Assembly (NCBI GenBank): GCA_025330725.1
Contig: JAIWND010000027.1
Location: 310,001 to 374,000, forward strand
Direction of reading: 5' to 3'
Source: Chlamydoabsidia padenii
Lineage: Eukaryota; Mucoromycota; Mucoromycetes; Mucorales; Cunninghamellaceae
DNA length: 64,000 nucleotides
Of the stretch, positions 13,915 to 24,371 are shown piece after piece. Under the pieces are notes generated by a model. The model had not been told where the DNA came from, made no database searches, and saw only the letters and a program-made list of their open reading frames with translations. Each line of letters opens with the position of its first letter. Position 1 is the stretch's first letter. The position numbers and the translations under genes are program-made.

Positions 13915-14750
13915 TTCTTTTTATGCTAATACCTCCTTCCATTCCTTCCACCATGTCCTTATACAGTCTACCAACGAACCTTCAAATATACCTATTACTG
14001 ACGACAACCTGACAAGCTCACGAGTGGAGAAGATTGTGCCTAGTTAATCTTGTGACAAGTTGACTTTTTAAATCGATAAGGAACGCTAATGGAATAACAA
14101 TGTGTAAAAGACGACTACCTCAACTACAATCGCCTTTGTTAACCTATAAACATCAACGAACAGGTAACTACGACGTCTTTACATGTGCGACTTACGTCTT
14201 GATGGTTGTGACATCATTCAGGGGTCTCGAACAAAAGGTGTCAAGTGTGACAAAATTTAACTTGCATCTTTTGACTACTGGAATATTCAAGGTGGACTAC
14301 TACTGGGCTCATACTAATCATCACCCAGTTAGTTTGGCTCAAGTTGCTTATTCTTTTTTTTTGGACAAGAAGGTCACCTATCGGATTGAAACTGAAGGGA
14401 ACCATTACATGGATTGGAAAGTGATAACCGAATTCCATTAATTTGAAGACCACAGCATTAATGTCACGGTAAGTTGATACACTCGAAAAAACAGGATATC
14501 GTGTATAATTATCTTCTCTTTTTTTTTCAATATAGGTAGTTACTATTAATGATGTCATTGTCGCCAAGTGCTCTGTGTTTGGTCAACGGATGGTATTTGT
14601 AAGTATATGACCCTTGTATCTTTGTTAATGATGATTGGATATTCACCAGACTCTACGCCAAGAGGGAACAACAATATCTGTCACCAAAACAACAACATCT
14701 ACTTCCACCAATCAATTTGCCAGCGATCTCTCTGACTAGACAATCAAATA
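13915..14750 (+). repeat. Duplicated GH134 3' flank, copy A
   Basis: Begins with CTCCTTCCATTCCTTCCACC and stays alignable with 16640-17270 through fragments reading YDVFT, VDYYW, NHHP, IETEG and ASDLSD. Frames are broken by stops and indels in both copies, so this looks like a decayed gene or retroelement part carried along in the GH134 duplication. Copy A has additional sequence at 14460-14660 that could be an intron. Confidence 0.6.
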
Positions 14751-14879
14751 TCAATAAAAAAGGTGGAAAAGGAAGATTGGTCAAGACAACAAGGCTTTTT
14801 TTTTTTTTTTAGAAACAAGAAAGGGACGAAACACTCACCAACATTGGAACCGCCAAGTAAAGACAAGTGTTTGGGTATA

Positions 14880-15140
14880 TATTCACGGTGATGCCCGTTG
14901 GTCTGGTCAATGCTCCAACTCCTGATGATGATGATGAAAATCTCGGTACACTCTACTGGTCAAATTTCGTAGTGTACTGTACATAGACGATGTCACCATA
15001 TACAGCAACACTTTTGGTCAAACTCTCAATGCTCCCAATTAAGTTTGAGCCTGGAAAGGTGGCACCGATCATCAAGTATCTTGCTTCAAACAACCTATCT
15101 GAATTGCAAACCTTCCTTGGTTTGGCGGGTGGGGACCGAT
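14880..15140 (+). pseudogene. Ty3/gypsy-type reverse transcriptase remnant
   Basis: A short relic of a retroelement pol gene. It reads FTVMPVGLVNAP at 14882-14917, then a YIDD box at 14980-14991 followed by VTIYSN, and later ASSNLSELQTFLGLAG just upstream of 15130, matching the connection region after RT. Frameshifts and a stop separate the pieces and most of pol is missing. No long terminal repeats were identified. Confidence 0.72.
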
Positions 15141-15836
15141 TTAGTAGTCATCCTTAGTATAGTCATCGCCTAGATTAGTTATATTCAACTTTGATCTTTT
15201 ATTCAAATATAATATAATAAAAACATCATATCATACTGTTTACAACATACCACTACTCTTATGTATTTCCTTTTGCTACGATTTCCCATTCCATTGAATT
15301 CCCGTTTCTTGCCATTGACTCGGTGGTTACAAGCCTTGTCTTAAAAAAGCCATTACCCTGGTACAAGGTAGTACTTTTTAACGTAAGCTACTGTCTATTT
15401 AGACACTATTTGTCACTATCATACGACCATAATGCGATAATTATGTGGATTAATGGAAAAGGATGTACAAAACAGGAAGGCGGGAGTCCTATATTTAAAT
15501 CCCGCTCGCGTTTCTTTCTTTTTCACACAAACGGGATTTTCAGGGGATATTTATCATGATACCCCTGAAAATTTCCAGGACTTACACTGTCGTACATGAT
15601 CGAATTCATTATCAATTTCCCCACACTTAACTCTCATTTCCCCAGGATTTATCCAGACACAAGGGAGTCCATTCCCCATGGCGAAGAAAGTGACCAATGA
15701 TGATGTTCAAACATGCAAAAGAAGAGTACAAAGATAATAACTGTTTTTTTATGCTTTTATGGTATCCAATGGCATCAAGTTTTTTTTTTCCCCGGGATGT
15801 GAAAAAAGTGCGTGGATAAGGTTTGATCGATATTAA
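15141..15836. other. Region between retroelement remnant and GH134 copy 2
   Basis: No gene. It contains a CCTAGATTAGTTAT tail (about 15170-15185) shared with 17480-17500, and one copy of the promoter motif (ATTTAAATCCCGC, 15493-15505) about 400 bp upstream of copy 2. Confidence 0.45.
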
Positions 15837-15844
15837 TATAAAAG
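15837..15844 (+). promoter_or_regulatory. TATA box of GH134 copy 2
   Basis: TATAAAAG 58 bp upstream of the start, in the same sequence context as in copy 1. Confidence 0.65.
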
Positions 15845-15901
15845 CAATGAAGCAACCACCGTCTCATTCACTTTCAAAAACAAAACAAATCAACAACAAC
15901 T

Positions 15902-16453
15902 ATGTATCTCAAGACAATCAGCTACTTTTGTATCTTCTTCATGGCTCTCGCCACTGTTATGGCTGCTGATCGTGGTAGTTATACGATTCCCAACTATGGA
16001 TTAAGAAAGAAAGCGGTATTGGCCAATGGTGGTGGTACCTTGGAACTCGCTATTGGCATGCTTGAAACCGATAACATGGGAACTAACTATCCCTATGGTG
16101 ACAACAAGAGCGGAGATTCTGCCAACTTTGGTATCTTCAAGCAAGGCTGGTTCATGCTTCGCTCTTCTTGCTCAAAGTTCAAGGGACAAACCCAGGCTAA
16201 CTGGAACAATGGCGCTGTTCTTAACAGTGATCTCAAGGCTGATATTCAATGTCGAAAAGAATCTCAAACGTTTTACGGAACTGACAAGTGGTTTGGTGGA
16301 CACAGAAATGGTGAAACTGGTTTAAACAATCCTTACACTCAAGATATTGCCAACTACAAGAATGCTATCTACTGGATTCAACAACAAATCGAAAGCAACG
16401 CCGCGTTTAAGACTGATGACACCAGATTCTGGGTAAATGTTCCTGCTATCTGA
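15902..16453 (+). CDS. Secreted GH134 endo-beta-1,4-mannanase, copy 2
   Basis: Same length (183 residues), signal peptide and architecture as copy 1, and nearly all differences are substitutions without indels. Glu55 and Asp67 of the presumed catalytic pair are conserved (GMLETDNMGTNYPYGDNK). The last 60 residues are almost identical to copy 1 while residues 1-45 and the stretch around residue 90 differ more, which could reflect gene conversion at the 3' end or relaxed selection on the leader. Intronless. Secretion and a role in degrading plant mannan are inferred from family and signal peptide. Confidence 0.82.
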   Translation: MYLKTISYFCIFFMALATVMAADRGSYTIPNYGLRKKAVLANGGGTLELAIGMLETDNMGTNYPYGDNKSGDSANFGIFKQGWFMLRSSCSKFKGQTQANWNNGAVLNSDLKADIQCRKESQTFYGTDKWFGGHRNGETGLNNPYTQDIANYKNAIYWIQQQIESNAAFKTDDTRFWVNVPAI

Positions 16454-17886
16454 TCTCTGATCATTTTTACTTGACTTGAATATTATATATATACATAATT
16501 ATAATAAAAAACTACACTTTCATTAGTATGAACTGTTTTTTTAACTTCTTCAAAAAAGGAAGGTCTAAAAGAAATAACATTCAAACCCCGCCACTCGGCT
16601 TCATTTTATCTTTTTTCTTCTTTTCTCTCTCTTTCCATTTTTTAATACTAATGCCTCCTTCCATTCCTTCCACCATGTCCTTATACAGTCTACCAACAAA
16701 CCTTCAAACGTATTCAGTACTTACGACAACTTGACTTGGTCACATGTGGAGAAGAATGTCTCTAGTTAATCTTGTGACAAGTTGACCTTTTATATCGATG
16801 ATCAAGAAGAACAAGAAGACTGGTGGGGCAACAATAATGTGTAAAAAGACTGCCACTTAATCAACCTAAAACCATTAACGAACCAGTAATTACGACGTCT
16901 TTACAAGTGCGGCTTACGTCTTAATGGTCATGATATCATTCCGGGGTTTACAAACAGAAGGTTAGACATGGTGTAAGCCATACTTCTTTTTATTAATGAA
17001 ATATTTAAGGTAGACTACTACTGGACTTGAACTAATCATCACCCAACTGGTTTGGCTCAAGTCGCTTTTTTTTTTTTTTTTTTGGACAAGGAAATCACCT
17101 CTTGGATTGAAACTGAAAGGGGATATTGTATGGATTGGAAATTGATGACTGGATACTCACCACTCTATACGTTAATAAGGAACAGAAAACAACTTCTAAT
17201 TCCACCAACCAGTTTTGCCAGTGATCTCTCTGACCAGACAATCAAATAACAAATGAAGAAGGTGGAAAAAGAAGATATGATGGCCGGTGGTATCGATCTC
17301 TGCTCTACATGATCTCCAGAATGAAGATAAACCACAGAAAGTATCATGTATGGATATACAACAAGTCTATTTGTGGGAAATCATACTATATCAACACAAG
17401 AGGTCAAGCCTCACACAGTCTGTCTCCAATACTCGTCCTCATCCGACTCCACTTTATTCATACAGTTATCCTAGATATCACCTAGATTAGTTATAATTAT
17501 CGTTAATCTTTTATCTAAATAAAAAAAAAAGTGTATTGATTTTGTTTGAAACATATTACTACTGACTTGTATATATTGCTTTTTGCTCATCTTTTAAAGC
17601 AACCCCAGCGGAGTATCCAAATTTAAAACATTTTAACCTCCGACTTTCCAGATGTCAAAAGTCGCTATCAAGATCTACATCAGGGGCAAATCATACGAGC
17701 TATAAGACCAAATCACCAATATAACCGACCATACAACAGCAACAATGTTCAATATTATTAAAAAAGAAGATGTTAAAATATGTTTTATTGGTTGACACAC
17801 ATATTACATCCATCATAAACAATAAAAGGGATTATAAACTAGGATAGGATAAACTAGAGAGAGAGAGAGAGGAAATATTGCCATGT
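16454..17886. other. GH134 copy 2 3' flank (duplicated element, copy B) and HEM1 3' side
   Basis: 16640-17270 aligns with 13915-14750 but lacks the extra block of copy A. The promoter motif occurs at 16580-16592 (TTCAAACCCCGCC), straight after the GH134 stop. The CCTAGATTAGTTAT tail recurs near 17480-17500. The remainder, up to the HEM1 stop, shows no gene. Confidence 0.5.
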
Positions 17887-19730
17887 TCAAACAACCGAGA
17901 CACTCGAGTGAATGACCTTTTCTTCCACAACCTTGTCATCCAATCCAAGTTGTTTATCAGTCCACATGGGAGTAGGAGGGGCAGCGTTCTGAGCACCCAC
18001 GCCAGCACATCCACCCTGAGCCGCCCAATCATTCACACGTTTAAAGTCGTAACGATCCCAGATAGTTTCCAAAGAATCCACAAGGTGATCGATCATTTTA
18101 GCATTGTGACCAGGAGTAGGTGTGATACGAAGCCGTTCTTCACCACGAGGCACGGTAGGATAGTTGATGCTCTGGACATAAATGCCGTGTTCCGACAATA
18201 ATTCATCCGATGCCAATTTCGCAGCTGCCGCATCACCGAGCAAGACAGGCACAATATGAGAAGGATTGGGTACGACAGGAATACCCAAGTTACCGAGACG
18301 AGCCTTGACATCGCGTGTGTTGAGTTGTTGCATTTCACGTTCACCCGTCGATTCCTTCAAGTACTTTACAGATTCCAACGCACCAGACACTACGGCGGGA
18401 GGAAGTGAGGTGGTAAAGATAAAACCAGGCGCGTACGATCGGACCATATCCACAAACAAAGCCGAGCCAGCAATGTAGCCACCCACGACACCATATGCCT
18501 TGCCAAGAGTACCCGTGATAATATCGATTTCTTCCATGATGCTTCCATTGCCCATGGCAGGTTGAGCAGCGTTAAGATCATAATCCAAATGTTCGGCGAC
18601 ACCAGCACCACGAGGACCATACATACCTACGGCATGGACTTCATCCAAAAAGGTGATTGCGCCATACTTTTTAGCCAAATCGACGATTTCACGAATGGGA
18701 CCGATAGAGCCACACATGGAGTAGACTGATTCAAAGGCAATGATCTTTGGCACACTGGGATCCACCGATTGCAATAGTTCTTCAAGATGAGCCATGTCGT
18801 TATGACGGAAAATTTTCTTTTGAGCACCAGAATGACGCACACCTTGGATCATGGAAGCATGGTTCAGCGCATCGGAGAAGATCACACAGCCGGGCATTTT
18901 TCCCGCCACCGTGGACAGAGTAGCATCGTTGGCAACGTAACAGGAGGAGAATACCAGGGCGCCTTCCTTGTGATGCAGATCAGCCAATTCAGATTCAAGA
19001 CGAAGATGGAGATCGGCATTACCAGCAATGTTTCGGGTTCCACCAGCACCAGCACCATAACGATCCAAAGTACGCCTAAAATAATATAATGCATAAATAG
19101 ATACGTCGATCATCAAGTCAGCAATCATCTACTTACTTCATTGTTTCTGTCAAAACAGGATTACGACCCATTCCCAAATAGTCATTGGCACACCAAACTG
19201 TCACTTCATCTTCCACACGAGCAGTGTGAGCACGGGGGAATTTCTGAGCCAATCGGTTAATGTTGTTAAAGTAACGGTAACTTTTATCTTGGTGTTTCTT
19301 TTCCAATTCATGTTGATAAAAGGCTTCATAGTCAAAGTGTTTTCCTTTGGTTTGATGGGTCACAGGAGTGATGGTGGTATTGACCTTGGTGGATTGAACT
19401 ATAGATAAAGAAGGTTTATATCAGTTCCCATTTGTCATTTTTTCCCACACTCCTTACATGACCAATATATATTCTAGTTTTTCTTTTTTTGGATTATATA
19501 AGCTTACCTTCAGCTTGAACCACCTTGGAAGGGGTTTGTGAAGCAACAGAGGAGGTTGAGAGAGGACGAGCTTGTTGACCGATAGCTTGGCTCATCACAG
19601 GACATTGTTGGGCTTTGCGTAATAATCCGTTTCCAGCAGAAGCACTAGTAGAGAGACGTTTCAAGGTATTGGTAGAAGTGACGTGGATAAAAGGACACGA
19701 TTTCTTGGCTTGCATCAAGGCGACTTCCAT
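17887..19730 (-). CDS. HEM1: 5-aminolevulinate synthase, mitochondrial
   Basis: Catalyses PLP-dependent condensation of glycine and succinyl-CoA, the first step of heme synthesis in the mitochondrial matrix. Exons 19730-19508, 19398-19137 and 19075-17887. The basic Ser/Thr-rich presequence contains two Cys-Pro heme-regulatory motifs (C12-P13-F, C43-P44-V). The mature enzyme shows [34 protein letters not shown] (PLP-ring aspartate) and [16 protein letters not shown] with the Schiff-base lysine. The C-terminus extends about 40 residues past the usual core ([11 protein letters not shown] to VIHSSVSVV). A promoter motif lies 145 bp upstream. Assignment is secure; heme feedback on import is inferred from the CP motifs. 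Confidence 0.97.
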
Positions 19731-19872
19731 TATTGTTGTAATGTAAAATGGTGAAGAGAGGGGGGAGGTTAAAAAAAAGCAATGTAAGTTAAAAAAAAAA
19801 AAAAAAAAATAAGTAAAAGAGAAGGGAAGGGAGGGACCCGGCACAAAAATATAAAAAAAAAGTTTTTTCCAT

Positions 19873-19886
19873 TTTCAAATCCCGCC
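19873..19886. promoter_or_regulatory. GCGGGATTTGAAA-type element, HEM1 promoter
   Basis: TTTTCAAATCCCGC, a full match, about 145 bp upstream of the HEM1 start. Confidence 0.6.
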
Positions 19887-19953
19887 GGCAAAATAATTAG
19901 CATGCAAGCGAATAGCCAATAAGCATCAAAGACGGTTTTTATTATTCATTGTG

Positions 19954-21173
19954 TTACAATTCCTCCTTCCATGTGTTAATTGCAGATGTCAGGGTAGGAA
20001 GGAGAGTGGTGGTCGAATCTATAATTAATGATGGTGTGGTAGTGGGTAAAGAAGAAGATAATGAATCAATCACCGAAGAGGCTATGGATGGATCAGTCGT
20101 CAAGGTAGTAGGGGATGGTATTGATTGAATAATGGTAGGGGAGATAAGGGGAGTAACAGTAGAAGATATAGTAGATGATTTTTGTAATGCTGAAGATCCG
20201 ATCCAAAAGAGCCAAGATTTGCCAACATCATAGGTTCGTTTCTTGATAATATACAGCACCACCAAACAAAAGATACCTACACCAAACAACAGTACCAGTC
20301 GATCAAACCAGTCCGACGTTTCCAATTGTGTGATCATTCGTTTAGAGATGGTCAATAGTGATCCAAGGTTATCATATTCCGACAAAGTTCCCGATAATGT
20401 TCTTGAAGATTCAGCTATAAAAGTGACGGATCAAGCCAAGTATGAGTGGTGATGCAGTTACTGTACATGTCCCTTCTTACCTAGAGTACTTGCCGAATAA
20501 CTACTTTTTTCCAATTCCTGTTGCATCAAGGTACTGGTTCGTTGCAAAGCTTCGGTCACACTGGATGTCGCCCGTAATAGTGATTCATCATTTCTAAGGA
20601 AAGTTAAAATAGAAGAGGCGGGTTGAGATACGGAGATTAATCACCTGGTGACAATTTACCCTCGAGCTTTTCGTTGCCGTAGTTCGTATTCTTCGGTAAA
20701 ACTTGATCCATCCTTTCTGCCAAAGAGTGCTTCCCGTGTTTCTTGTTCCTTTTTCTGTATACGCTGTTTCGATTTAAGTATGGCCTGTCTTGAATTCGTC
20801 TGGAGCCTAAGTATCAAAACAAACAAATACAGGTTGAGTTTTACAGTTTTTCAATAGTTAGGTTGGGACTTACTGTCTGCATTGTGTTTCGTATTCTTCT
20901 AGACGGTTCAATATCTGGTTCTTGGTTGCTTGTCGGTCTTCTTCATCAGCTAATAGTTTGACATTCTAAAGTGTTTAAAAGATGGTGTTAGGTAACATCT
21001 ATTTTAACAAAGGATCCGCTTACCTGTATATCTTGTTCCAGCTGACGAATGTCATTTCGGATGAGACTGGCTACTTCTTCATAAACACCAAGAGAGTCCA
21101 CATTGTTGATGCGATAGATATGTCGTTGGCAATCGGCTGCTTGTTTGCTTAAAGACCTGAATTTGTCGTCCAT
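19954..21173 (-). CDS. SEC20: ER SNARE protein Sec20
   Basis: Qb-type SNARE for Golgi-to-ER retrograde fusion, partner of Ufe1/Use1/Sec22. Exons 21173-21024, 20965-20874, 20806-20660, 20593-20481, 20414-19954. The N-terminal half is coiled coil. The Sec20 SNARE region runs from LLRATSSVTEALQRTSTLM through LAESSRTLSGTLSEYDNL to ITQLETSDWFDRL, directly before one transmembrane helix (VLLFGVGIFCLVVLYIIKKR). About 90 Ser/Thr-rich lumenal residues follow and end in KEEL, a K/HDEL-like ER retrieval signal; yeast Sec20 ends HDEL. Another in-frame Met lies at 21221. The U5 gene starts about 145 bp upstream on the other strand. Confidence 0.9.
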
Positions 21174-21244
21174 GGTGTGGGAGAACACAAGGGAAAAAGG
21201 TGTCGATTGTATTTTTCCCACTAAGACCGCGGATGTTTATTTCA

Positions 21245-21257
21245 TTTTCAAACCCCG
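21245..21257. promoter_or_regulatory. GCGGGATTTGAAA-type element between SEC20 and U5
   Basis: TTTTCAAACCCCG in the short divergent interval; about 70 bp upstream of SEC20 and 65 bp upstream of the U5 5' end, so it could serve both. Confidence 0.55.
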
Positions 21258-21273
21258 TTGGCCCCCAAAAAAC

Positions 21274-21283
21274 TATAAAAAGG
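21274..21283 (+). promoter_or_regulatory. TATA box of the U5 snRNA gene
   Basis: TATAAAAAGG about 35-40 bp upstream of the predicted U5 5' end. Confidence 0.6.
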
Positions 21284-21317
21284 CACGTTTCTTTGGTATC
21301 ATTTCGTTTTTCTTCCT

Positions 21318-21462
21318 TGTTGCTCCTGTCTTGTGATCATACACGTATAAATCTTTCGCCTTTTACTAAAGATTTCCGTGGCTGCGGGACATAAATGGAG
21401 CTGACCCAAATTTTTTGTCAAACCTTTTTCTTTTTCTTTGATAGAAAAAGAAAAATGTGGTT
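21318..21462 (+). ncRNA. U5 spliceosomal snRNA
   Basis: Core component of the U5 and U4/U6.U5 snRNPs; loop 1 aligns the two exons during splicing. The invariant loop 1 CGCCTTTTACT (21357-21367) is closed by the AATCTTT/AAAGATT stem. The 3' strand CCGTGG follows, and a lower stem pairs GCTCCTGTC with GAC-ATAAAT-GGAGC. The Sm site AAATTTTTTG is at 21408-21417 and a terminal 3' hairpin closes at 21420-21462 (CTTTTTC/GAAAAAG arms). The loop and its stem match human U5 essentially base for base. The exact 5' end is inferred from the TATA spacing and lower stem. Confidence 0.94.
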
Positions 21463-22338
21463 GATTCTCATACAAAAACATGAATGAAAATGCGGGATTT
21501 AAAACAAATATATTTGTGGACGATGTTTGTTGGGAAGCGCTGTCATCCCATTCTTTTCTAATAGTGTGACACTCACCATTCGACAAAGCAACATGTACCA
21601 AGTCGATATACACCACTTTGTCCTTCTCACTTGGACAATCACTTCCCTTCCTTGTTATGGCACTTTTACCAAAGATGATTCAACCTGTTAGGAACTGATG
21701 ATGCTTCGCTATTGCTACCAACTCGACAAAATTGGCAACAGTAGCAGGTCTCGAAACGGTAGGGTATCTAATCTGGTTTATGCTATTCAACTTTTTGCTT
21801 TTCTGTCTTCTTTATTAGAGCCAGGAACCGATTACTAACACTCCAACAATGCAACTGATTGATGATCTTCTTTTACAAAAGTGAACTTGCAGTCATCGGC
21901 ATTGATGGTTATGCTAGGGCGACACTTTAACAGGAACATCCATTTGCTCATGGTGTAGACAACTACTCCTTTCTCCCTTTGTCTTCCGAAATAACACCTA
22001 ATCGAAATGAATGGCGAATCGGTTTTACAAGCAGAAACGACAATGGATCACCTAATATAAAGATACTAGTGACAGCAAATAATGAATCATCACCAATTAT
22101 ACAACTACAACAACCATAATTCTGATAGGAAAATGGGTTCTTTCCCTTGGTTTATATAGTCTCCATCCCCTAGTTTAGCTATTATAAACATACATACCAC
22201 TATGCTGGATTCACATCAACAAATAGTCTACTGGTTGTAAACTTTATTATTATTATTAATTGAATAAACCAGACAATAAAGTCCTACCCTTACTTCTAAT
22301 TATATTATACAATATACTAGTAACTGCATATGTTGCCA
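21463..22338. other. Region between U5 and glycosyltransferase gene
   Basis: No intact gene. On the plus strand near 21900-22120 an open stretch reads GIDGYARATL, an in-frame stop, then VDNYSFLPLSS and onward, suggesting a broken gene I cannot name. A CCTAGTTTAGCTAT tail near 22168 resembles the tails at 15170 and 17480. Confidence 0.35.
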
Positions 22339-22483
22339 TTATGATAAAGATGCATCAATAGATGCCAACCAAGCATCGTCCACATACCAGAGTCCATGTT
22401 CCTTCAGTTTGACCACCTTTTCATCCCCAACCTAAAAAAAAAGAAAAAAGGTTAACATTTTCATATTTTCAATCATGAATGAT

Positions 22484-22531
<48 letters not shown>

Positions 22532-23616
22532 AAGTAATTTGCATGTACAATATAAGGATCGACCCCCAAGCGTTCATTATACCGTTCCAAAAAGTACGAC
22601 CGCCCATTTGGAAACAGAAAAGCATCCAATAAGACCACATGAGTCGATCGTATATCCAAGTTCATACGTACCAGTGCTTGATTTATAGCCACCTGTTGTG
22701 TCATCATACTATTCCCCGGTTGTTCCTGAATATAGACAGTATCCGCCATCACCCGTTTCATGACTGGAGTAGGTCGCATCAAGAAGAAGCCCGAGTTGAC
22801 ATTATGTTGTTGCACATCATCCTGTTGAAAGATGACATGAGTATGCCCGCCTCGAAGATCCATCAGTCCACGCACATAATCCCTTGTTCTCGTCCTTGTC
22901 CACACCACATCCACATCAGAATAAAGCGCAGAGATATCCAGGTGAAGAATGTGTTGTACGACGACGGATTTGGTGAATGTGATTAGGCAGTAATCTTGGG
23001 TGGGATAGGCGGCCCAGTGACTGGAGACCGCATAGTGAGACCAGGCAACGGGAATCACAAAGGCATGGTTACCGTACCCTGCCTTGTAGAGATGATCGTA
23101 GAGTGCTTGGTCCAGACAGACCACCACGTAACGTTCTTCGTGTGTTCGTTCCAGGGACCGGATCCAGTTGTAGACGAAATGTCGCATACCATAATTAGCG
23201 ACAGTGATGATGAGTGTTCGTGGCCAGTGAAGATTGCTGTTGATGACTTCCATAACATCTTTACTGGGCCTTGACATGGTCGTTGGTTCGATCAATGGCA
23301 AGAGATCGCCATCATCAATAGGATCAGGTGTAGGCACAGGTGTATCTCGTAGTAGCTGGGGTATAGAGGATCCATAATAAAAACAATCACAGAGCCATGG
23401 TGATTTAGCTAATGTTGATAGTGATGTACTGGTGTCGTTTTTATTAATAAGGTTGGTATCACTATTGTTGTTGTTGTCGAGGACGTCGTTCGTGCTATCT
23501 TCAAAAGGCAAAGATGGTGAATATGAGGTGATGGTTTCTTGGTGGTTGATATGTCGTAGAGTCAATAATGATACCAGTATAACTATAAGAATAGCAGCAT
23601 GGCGTAGATTTATCAT
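22339..23616 (-). CDS. Type II membrane nucleotide-sugar transferase (PF03407-like)
   Basis: Two exons, 23616-22531 and 22431-22339. The start MINLRHAAILIVIL is a short cytoplasmic end followed by a signal anchor, as for Golgi glycosyltransferases. A low-complexity stem (D/N/S/T-rich) precedes the catalytic domain from about residue 130. Family-like elements are TLIITVANYGM, NWIRSLERT, the DxD-type ALYSDVDVVW that would hold the metal and sugar nucleotide, FQQDDVQQHNVNSGFFLMRPT and QVAINQAL. Sugar donor and acceptor cannot be read from sequence. The intron contains a 42-nt T run on the plus strand (22487-22528). A promoter motif lies 90 bp upstream. Confidence 0.82.
22487..22528. repeat. 42-nt T homopolymer inside an intron
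   Basis: Longest single-base run I counted in the window; poly(A) in the sense of the glycosyltransferase transcript, directly after the 5' splice site. Confidence 0.85.
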
Positions 23617-23705
23617 GGCGGGAAATTCATAAAGGGAAGGAAAGAATTCAAAAAAAAAAAAAAAAAAAAAAAATGAAACGAACAAAAAATAGAACATTGG
23701 GAAGA

Positions 23706-23717
23706 GCGGGATTTGAA
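23706..23717. promoter_or_regulatory. GCGGGATTTGAA element, glycosyltransferase promoter
   Basis: GCGGGATTTGAA, exact to consensus, about 90 bp upstream of the start at 23616. Confidence 0.6.
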
Positions 23718-24144
23718 TTATGAAAAGTACACATAACAGGTAATTTACAATGCTTTTTCTGTAAACCAATAAAATCTGCAAAGCCTTGGTGTGTCTTACT
23801 TTTCCCCACATCTATAGCATTGCTTCAAGTTACTGCACCATTATAAAACTGTGACAATTGCTTATTGACTAGTTTGTGCGTGACATTCTTCCCCTTGCTA
23901 TTTTACTTTCTATATAGTCAGTCTTGGATGATTCAGGAGAACAAAAGATCTGATATGGATGCCAAAGATCTCGGTGTGATGCATCATTAGGTGACGTAGC
24001 GAAATAATAAAAAAGGGACATCATGATCTGACAGTGGGGAAATCAATTTAAGCGCCGATTCAATTATTCACCAATATTTGAATCGTTCTTATTTTCACGT
24101 TTTCCCCTCTTCTTTTTCCTTTTTACTTTTCCAACCTTGTCATA

Positions 24145-24331
24145 ATGTCCAACCCTTTACGCATCTTTGTCCCCGTCAAGCGTGTCATCGACTATGGTAG
24201 GTAGCAAGAAAAGAATAAAGAAAAAAAAGATACAGCTGGTATGGTCAATTATGGTTATTGAACTCAAGTTGGCCTTGTGAACACCCATCCTTGATACCCA
24301 ACTGAACAGCCTCCCCCACTCCACTCACCTC

Positions 24332-24371
<40 letters not shown>

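Noticed and set aside
21299..21616. 105-codon frame on the minus strand
   Set aside because: It is antisense to the U5 snRNA and carries its structure; not coding.
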